A stretch of DNA of 7,735 bases from Oscillospiraceae bacterium (GTDB taxonomy: Bacteria; Bacillota; Clostridia; Oscillospirales; Ruminococcaceae): NCBI GenBank assembly GCA_017472375.1, contig JAFUQL010000169.1, forward strand, positions 1 to 7,735, read 5' to 3'. The translations under genes and the position numbers were made by a program. The notes below the pieces were generated by a model. It saw only the letters and a program-made list of their open reading frames with translations. It was not told the DNA's origin and made no database searches. Below are positions 5,697 through 7,735 of the stretch, in pieces (positions within the stretch are counted from its first letter, which is position 1; each line of letters opens with the position of its first letter).

Positions 5697-6323
5697 TCAG
5701 CCCTCCTGCACAGCCGAAGCGACCACACCCAAAAGCAGGGTGAACGAGGTCGCGCCCGGATCCTGGTGGCCGATGCTGCGCTCGCCCAGATAACTGGCGC
5801 GGCCCTTGGTGGCGACCATGGCCTTGGTCTTTTCAACACCCACCTGTGCGGCGGCGTGTGCAGCGGCCAGCATTTGAGCGGGGGACTGCCCCTCGGCGGC
5901 ACGCAGGGCTTCCATGGCGGGGACCATGGCATCCAGCATGGTCTTTTCACCGGGAATGGATTTGCCGCGGATCTTTACGCCATCGATGGCGGCTTCCAGC
6001 ATGGCCATGAAGTCCACCATGTCCACCTCGGCCTTGCCGGGGACCTTCATGGAGGCACGCATGAAAGCGGTGCCGTACAGCGGACCGGAAGCGCCGCCCA
6101 CCGTGGAGACCAGGGTCATGCCCACGGTCTTCAGGATCGTGCCCATGTCCTTGTCTGCCAGGGCGGGCAGCTTGGTGGTCACGGCCTGAAAGCCACGGGC
6201 CAGGTTGATGCCGTGATCGCTGTCTCCGATGGGCATATCCAGCTCGGTCAGATAGTCCTTGTTCTGCTGGATGATACTGGCCATTTCTTCGATGATACGG
6301 ATGGCCTGTGCAGTGGTTATCAT
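5697..6323 (-). CDS. dhaL: DhaL: ADP-binding subunit of dihydroxyacetone kinase
   Basis: A 208-residue all-helical subunit holding tightly bound Mg-ADP, which is phosphorylated in place by DhaM and then phosphorylates dihydroxyacetone on DhaK. The Mg-binding aspartates are visible as D29, D34 and D36 in LDMPIGDSDHG (28-38). The second glycine of the usual IGDGDHG is Ser35, a position that varies among DhaL proteins. Further nucleotide-site motifs are GGASGPLYG (75-83) and the late block KGRASYLGERSIGHQDPGATS (about 172-192). Start ATG 6323 follows AGGAG (plus-strand 6334-6338) by 10 nt, slightly long. It begins 21 nt after dhaK ends, in the order K-L-M, all probably on one transcript. Confidence 0.95.
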   Translation of the reverse strand: MITTAQAIRIIEEMASIIQQNKDYLTELDMPIGDSDHGINLARGFQAVTTKLPALADKDMGTILKTVGMTLVSTVGGASGPLYGTAFMRASMKVPGKAEVDMVDFMAMLEAAIDGVKIRGKSIPGEKTMLDAMVPAMEALRAAEGQSPAQMLAAAHAAAQVGVEKTKAMVATKGRASYLGERSIGHQDPGATSFTLLLGVVASAVQEG

Positions 6324-6344
6324 AGAATGGTCACTCCTCGATGC

Positions 6345-7334
6345 TCAGCTCTTGTAGGCGGGGGTGTCGGCGGGGGCGTCCAGCAGGGCCTTCAGTTCCT
6401 CGTCCAGCCTCAGCAGGCTGATGGAAAAACCGGCCATCTCGATGGAGGTCATGTAGTTGCCCACGAGAGTCTTGTAAACACGGATGCCCCGTGCAGCCAG
6501 CACATCCGCCACATGGTTGTTGATGATGTAGAGCTCCATCAGCGGGGTGGCACCGGAGCCGTTGATCAGCACGGCCACCTCGCTGCCGCTGTAGTCGATG
6601 TCCGCCAGGATCTTCTCCAGCAGGTGATCCACGATGGCATCGGCGGGGGCGAGCTTTTCCCGGTGGGTGCCGGGCTCGCCGTGGATGCCGATGCCCACCT
6701 CCATCTCGTCCTCCGGCAGCTCAAAGCCGGGCTTGCCTGCGGCGGGAACGGTACAGGGGGTGATGGCGGCGCCCATGGTGCGCACGTTGGCGATGACCTT
6801 TTCGGCCACGGCCTGCACCTCCTCCAGCGAGGCGCCCTGTTCGGCCCTGGCGCCGGCGATCTTGTGGACAAAGATCGTACCGGCAACGCCGCGCCGGCCG
6901 GTGGTGTACAGGGAATCCTGCACCGCCACGTCGTCGTTGGTGATGACCTGCGCACAGGGAATGCCGTCCATGGCAGCCATCTCGGCGGCCATCTCAAAGT
7001 TCATCACATCGCCGGTGTAGTTTTTGATGATCAGCAGTACGCCGGCGGGGGTGGCCACTTCGCGGATGGCTGCTTCGATCTGGTCGGGGGTGGGGGAGGT
7101 GAACACGGCGCCGGCGACCGCGGCATCCAGCATGCCTTTGCCCACAAAGCCGCCGTGAGCGGGCTCATGGCCGGAGCCGCCGCCCGAGACAAGGGCGACC
7201 TTATCGGTCTTTTTTTCGGCGCGGACCAGTACATCGTATCCGGGCAGACGTTTCAGGTGCCCGGGATGGGCTTTGGCGATGCCTTCGAGCATCTCCTGCT
7301 CGACGTTCTCCACCTGGTTGATAAATTTTTTCAC
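6345..7334 (-). CDS. dhaK: DhaK: dihydroxyacetone-binding subunit of PTS-dependent kinase
   Basis: A 329-residue cytoplasmic subunit that binds dihydroxyacetone as a covalent hemiaminal and presents it to DhaL for phosphorylation to dihydroxyacetone phosphate, which enters glycolysis. Key residues fall at the same numbers as in E. coli DhaK: His56 in SGGGSGHEP (50-58), Asp109 in NYTGD (105-109) and the covalent His218 in VGIGIHGEPG (213-222). DDVAVQDSLYTTGRRGVAG (134-152) and GATPLMELY (261-269) are also typical. The start codon is GTG (7334-7332), supported by GGAGG (plus-strand 7343-7347) 8 nt upstream and by the family N-terminus MKKFINQV. It is the first gene of dhaKLM. No DhaR, DhaQ or DhaS regulator is encoded in the window. 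Confidence 0.96.
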   Translation of the reverse strand: MKKFINQVENVEQEMLEGIAKAHPGHLKRLPGYDVLVRAEKKTDKVALVSGGGSGHEPAHGGFVGKGMLDAAVAGAVFTSPTPDQIEAAIREVATPAGVLLIIKNYTGDVMNFEMAAEMAAMDGIPCAQVITNDDVAVQDSLYTTGRRGVAGTIFVHKIAGARAEQGASLEEVQAVAEKVIANVRTMGAAITPCTVPAAGKPGFELPEDEMEVGIGIHGEPGTHREKLAPADAIVDHLLEKILADIDYSGSEVAVLINGSGATPLMELYIINNHVADVLAARGIRVYKTLVGNYMTSIEMAGFSISLLRLDEELKALLDAPADTPAYKS

Positions 7335-7345
7335 AGTATTTTCCT

Positions 7346-7408
7346 CCCCTGTACGGAGTACTCTGCTGCAACCAGGGGCTCAAACAACGCAAAACCGCGG
7401 TGCAGCAG
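7346..7408 (-). promoter_or_regulatory. Structured leader of dhaK with possible RBS-pairing segment
   Basis: Two complementary pairs lie between the predicted dhaK transcription start (about 7425) and its GTG. CTGCTGCA (7363-7370) pairs with TGCAGCAG (7401-7408), leaving a 30-base loop. CAGGGG (7373-7378, inside that loop) is complementary to CCCCTG (7346-7351), which on the transcript is CAGGGG running into the GGAGG ribosome site. Together they could form a pseudoknot or compete. This is structure potential only; no known riboswitch class is recognised. Confidence 0.4.
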
Positions 7409-7431
7409 GATATTCGAATCTACACAAATAC

Positions 7432-7460
7432 ATTATATAACAAAAGACGGGAAATGCATA
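7432..7460 (-). promoter_or_regulatory. Probable dhaKLM promoter
   Basis: On the minus strand a perfect -10 TATAAT lies at 7437-7432. The hexamer 17 bp upstream, TATGCA (7460-7455), is a poor -35, suggesting that an activator or other control may be needed. Predicted initiation near 7425 gives a leader of about 90 nt. TTCGAA palindromes at 7413-7418 and 7468-7473 flank it. No convincing CcpA (cre) site is seen. Confidence 0.6.
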
Positions 7461-7477
7461 GAGGGAATTCGAAAAAA

Positions 7478-7517
7478 TGCACATAAATTTCAATCTTGCG
7501 ATGATTGAATTTGTGCA
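7478..7517. promoter_or_regulatory. Imperfect 40-bp inverted repeat between divergent dhaK and HPr promoters
   Basis: The outer halves TGCACA (7478-7483) and TGTGCA (7512-7517) and the inner halves TTCAATC (7489-7495) and GATTGAA (7503-7509) are each perfectly complementary. The left arm has three extra bases. The right arm covers the -35 of the rightward promoter, and the whole element lies 18 bp upstream of the leftward -35. The position fits a regulator binding site controlling one or both genes; no regulator is identified. Confidence 0.6.
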
Positions 7518-7533
7518 GAATATGGATTATAAT
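7505..7533 (+). promoter_or_regulatory. Promoter of the HPr-like gene
   Basis: The -35 TTGAAT (7505-7510) and a perfect -10 TATAAT (7528-7533) are separated by 17 bp. Transcription would start near 7540, giving a leader of about 90 nt before the ATG at 7630. The -35 lies within the right arm of the inverted repeat at 7478-7517. Confidence 0.78.
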
Positions 7534-7570
7534 AGATAAAACAAATGCTGCGATACGGTGGGGCGGAGGA

Positions 7571-7607
7571 CCCCTGCTGCATCCCGGGCGGGCCGGACAG
7601 GGGCCCG
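7571..7607 (+). promoter_or_regulatory. GC-rich leader hairpins upstream of the HPr-like gene
   Basis: Two mutually exclusive stems are possible. One joins CCCCTG (7571-7576) and CAGGGG (7598-7603). The other joins CGGGCC (7589-7594) and GGCCCG (7602-7607) around a 7-base loop. They lie 10 nt upstream of the ribosome site GGGAGG (7617-7622). The same CCCCTG/CAGGGG pair and the CTGCTGCA word also occur in the dhaK leader. There is no U tract, so this is not an ordinary terminator. Confidence 0.35.
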
Positions 7608-7629
7608 CGTGTGAAAGGGAGGTCGTACG

Positions 7630-7735
7630 ATGTATTCGAGAGAGGTCACTGTGATGAATGCCAGCGGGCTGCATGCAAGGCCCGCATCCAATCTGGTGCA
7701 GTACTGCGCGAAGTTTCCCTGCCGGCTGACCCTGA
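7630..7735 (+). CDS. HPr-family phosphocarrier protein, 3'-truncated by window edge
   Basis: Only the first 35 residues are present, beginning MYSREVTVMNASGLHARPAS. HPr relays phosphate from enzyme I to PTS EIIA proteins. GLHARPAS (13-20) is the HPr active-site signature, with the phosphorylated His at position 15 and the adjacent Arg17, exactly as in canonical HPr. The regulatory serine region (around residue 46) lies outside the window. The start ATG follows AAAGGGAGG (7614-7622) by 7 nt. It is divergent from dhaKLM, whose DhaM needs an HPr donor, so a dedicated role in dihydroxyacetone phosphorylation is plausible. It could equally be the general HPr or a Crh-like regulatory homologue; which one cannot be decided here. 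Confidence 0.88.
   Translation, partial: MYSREVTVMNASGLHARPASNLVQYCAKFPCRLTL

Noticed and set aside
5664..7508. A 614-codon open frame on the plus strand opposite dhaKLM
   Set aside because: Its translation is rich in Gly and His and is the antisense of conserved DhaK and DhaL. It has no family match I recognise and runs into the divergent promoter region.
7335..7629. A CcpA cre site controlling dhaKLM
   Set aside because: No sequence in the intergenic region fits the TGNAANCGNNNNCA pattern well enough to call.

Overview
The window looks like chromosomal DNA from a GC-rich member of the Clostridia (Bacillota). Its gene content and strongly GC-biased third codon positions suggest the Oscillospiraceae, for example a Faecalibacterium/Gemmiger/Subdoligranulum-like gut anaerobe. 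This placement is inferred from protein character and composition; no 16S rRNA or other taxonomic marker is present.

Layout, left to right. (1) Positions 1-1965, plus strand: the C-terminal two thirds of an MreB/Mbl cell-shape actin, a PHP-domain phosphoesterase (744-1601) and a small four-cysteine TSCPD protein (1655-1909). They are closely spaced and end at a long, nearly perfect hairpin (1924-1965). (2) 2059-4412, plus: a ClpC/ClpA-type double-AAA+ unfoldase of 761 residues. It has both ATPase modules and the ClpP-docking loop but almost no middle domain. An intrinsic terminator with seven T follows. (3) 4421-5221, plus: a two-gene module of a 68-residue XRE-type HTH regulator and a 165-residue four-helix membrane protein. 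It is driven by a consensus promoter (TTGACA-17-TATACT) threaded through three exact ATGCAAAG repeats with a strict 23-bp period. (4) 5252-5292: a GC-rich hairpin between convergent transcription units. (5) 5315-7334, minus: dhaK-dhaL-dhaM, a complete PTS-dependent dihydroxyacetone kinase. (6) 7335-7629: a regulatory region between divergent genes with one promoter candidate each way, an inverted repeat (7478-7517) overlapping the rightward -35, and leader sequences with pairing potential. (7) 7630 to the window end, plus: the start of an HPr-like phosphocarrier with His15.

How the genes fit together. DhaK binds dihydroxyacetone covalently through His218, DhaL carries ADP/ATP, and DhaM rephosphorylates DhaL after receiving phosphate from HPr. 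The single-domain DhaM has no HPr or EI module of its own, so a divergent HPr-like gene beside it is a plausible dedicated donor. The HTH/membrane-protein pair resembles small autoregulated modules, and its operator-like repeats are the clearest unexplained regulatory signal. I found no mobile element, CRISPR array, tRNA or rRNA. The most noteworthy items are the 23-bp phased operator, the Clp ATPase without a middle domain, and the structured dhaK/HPr divergent region.
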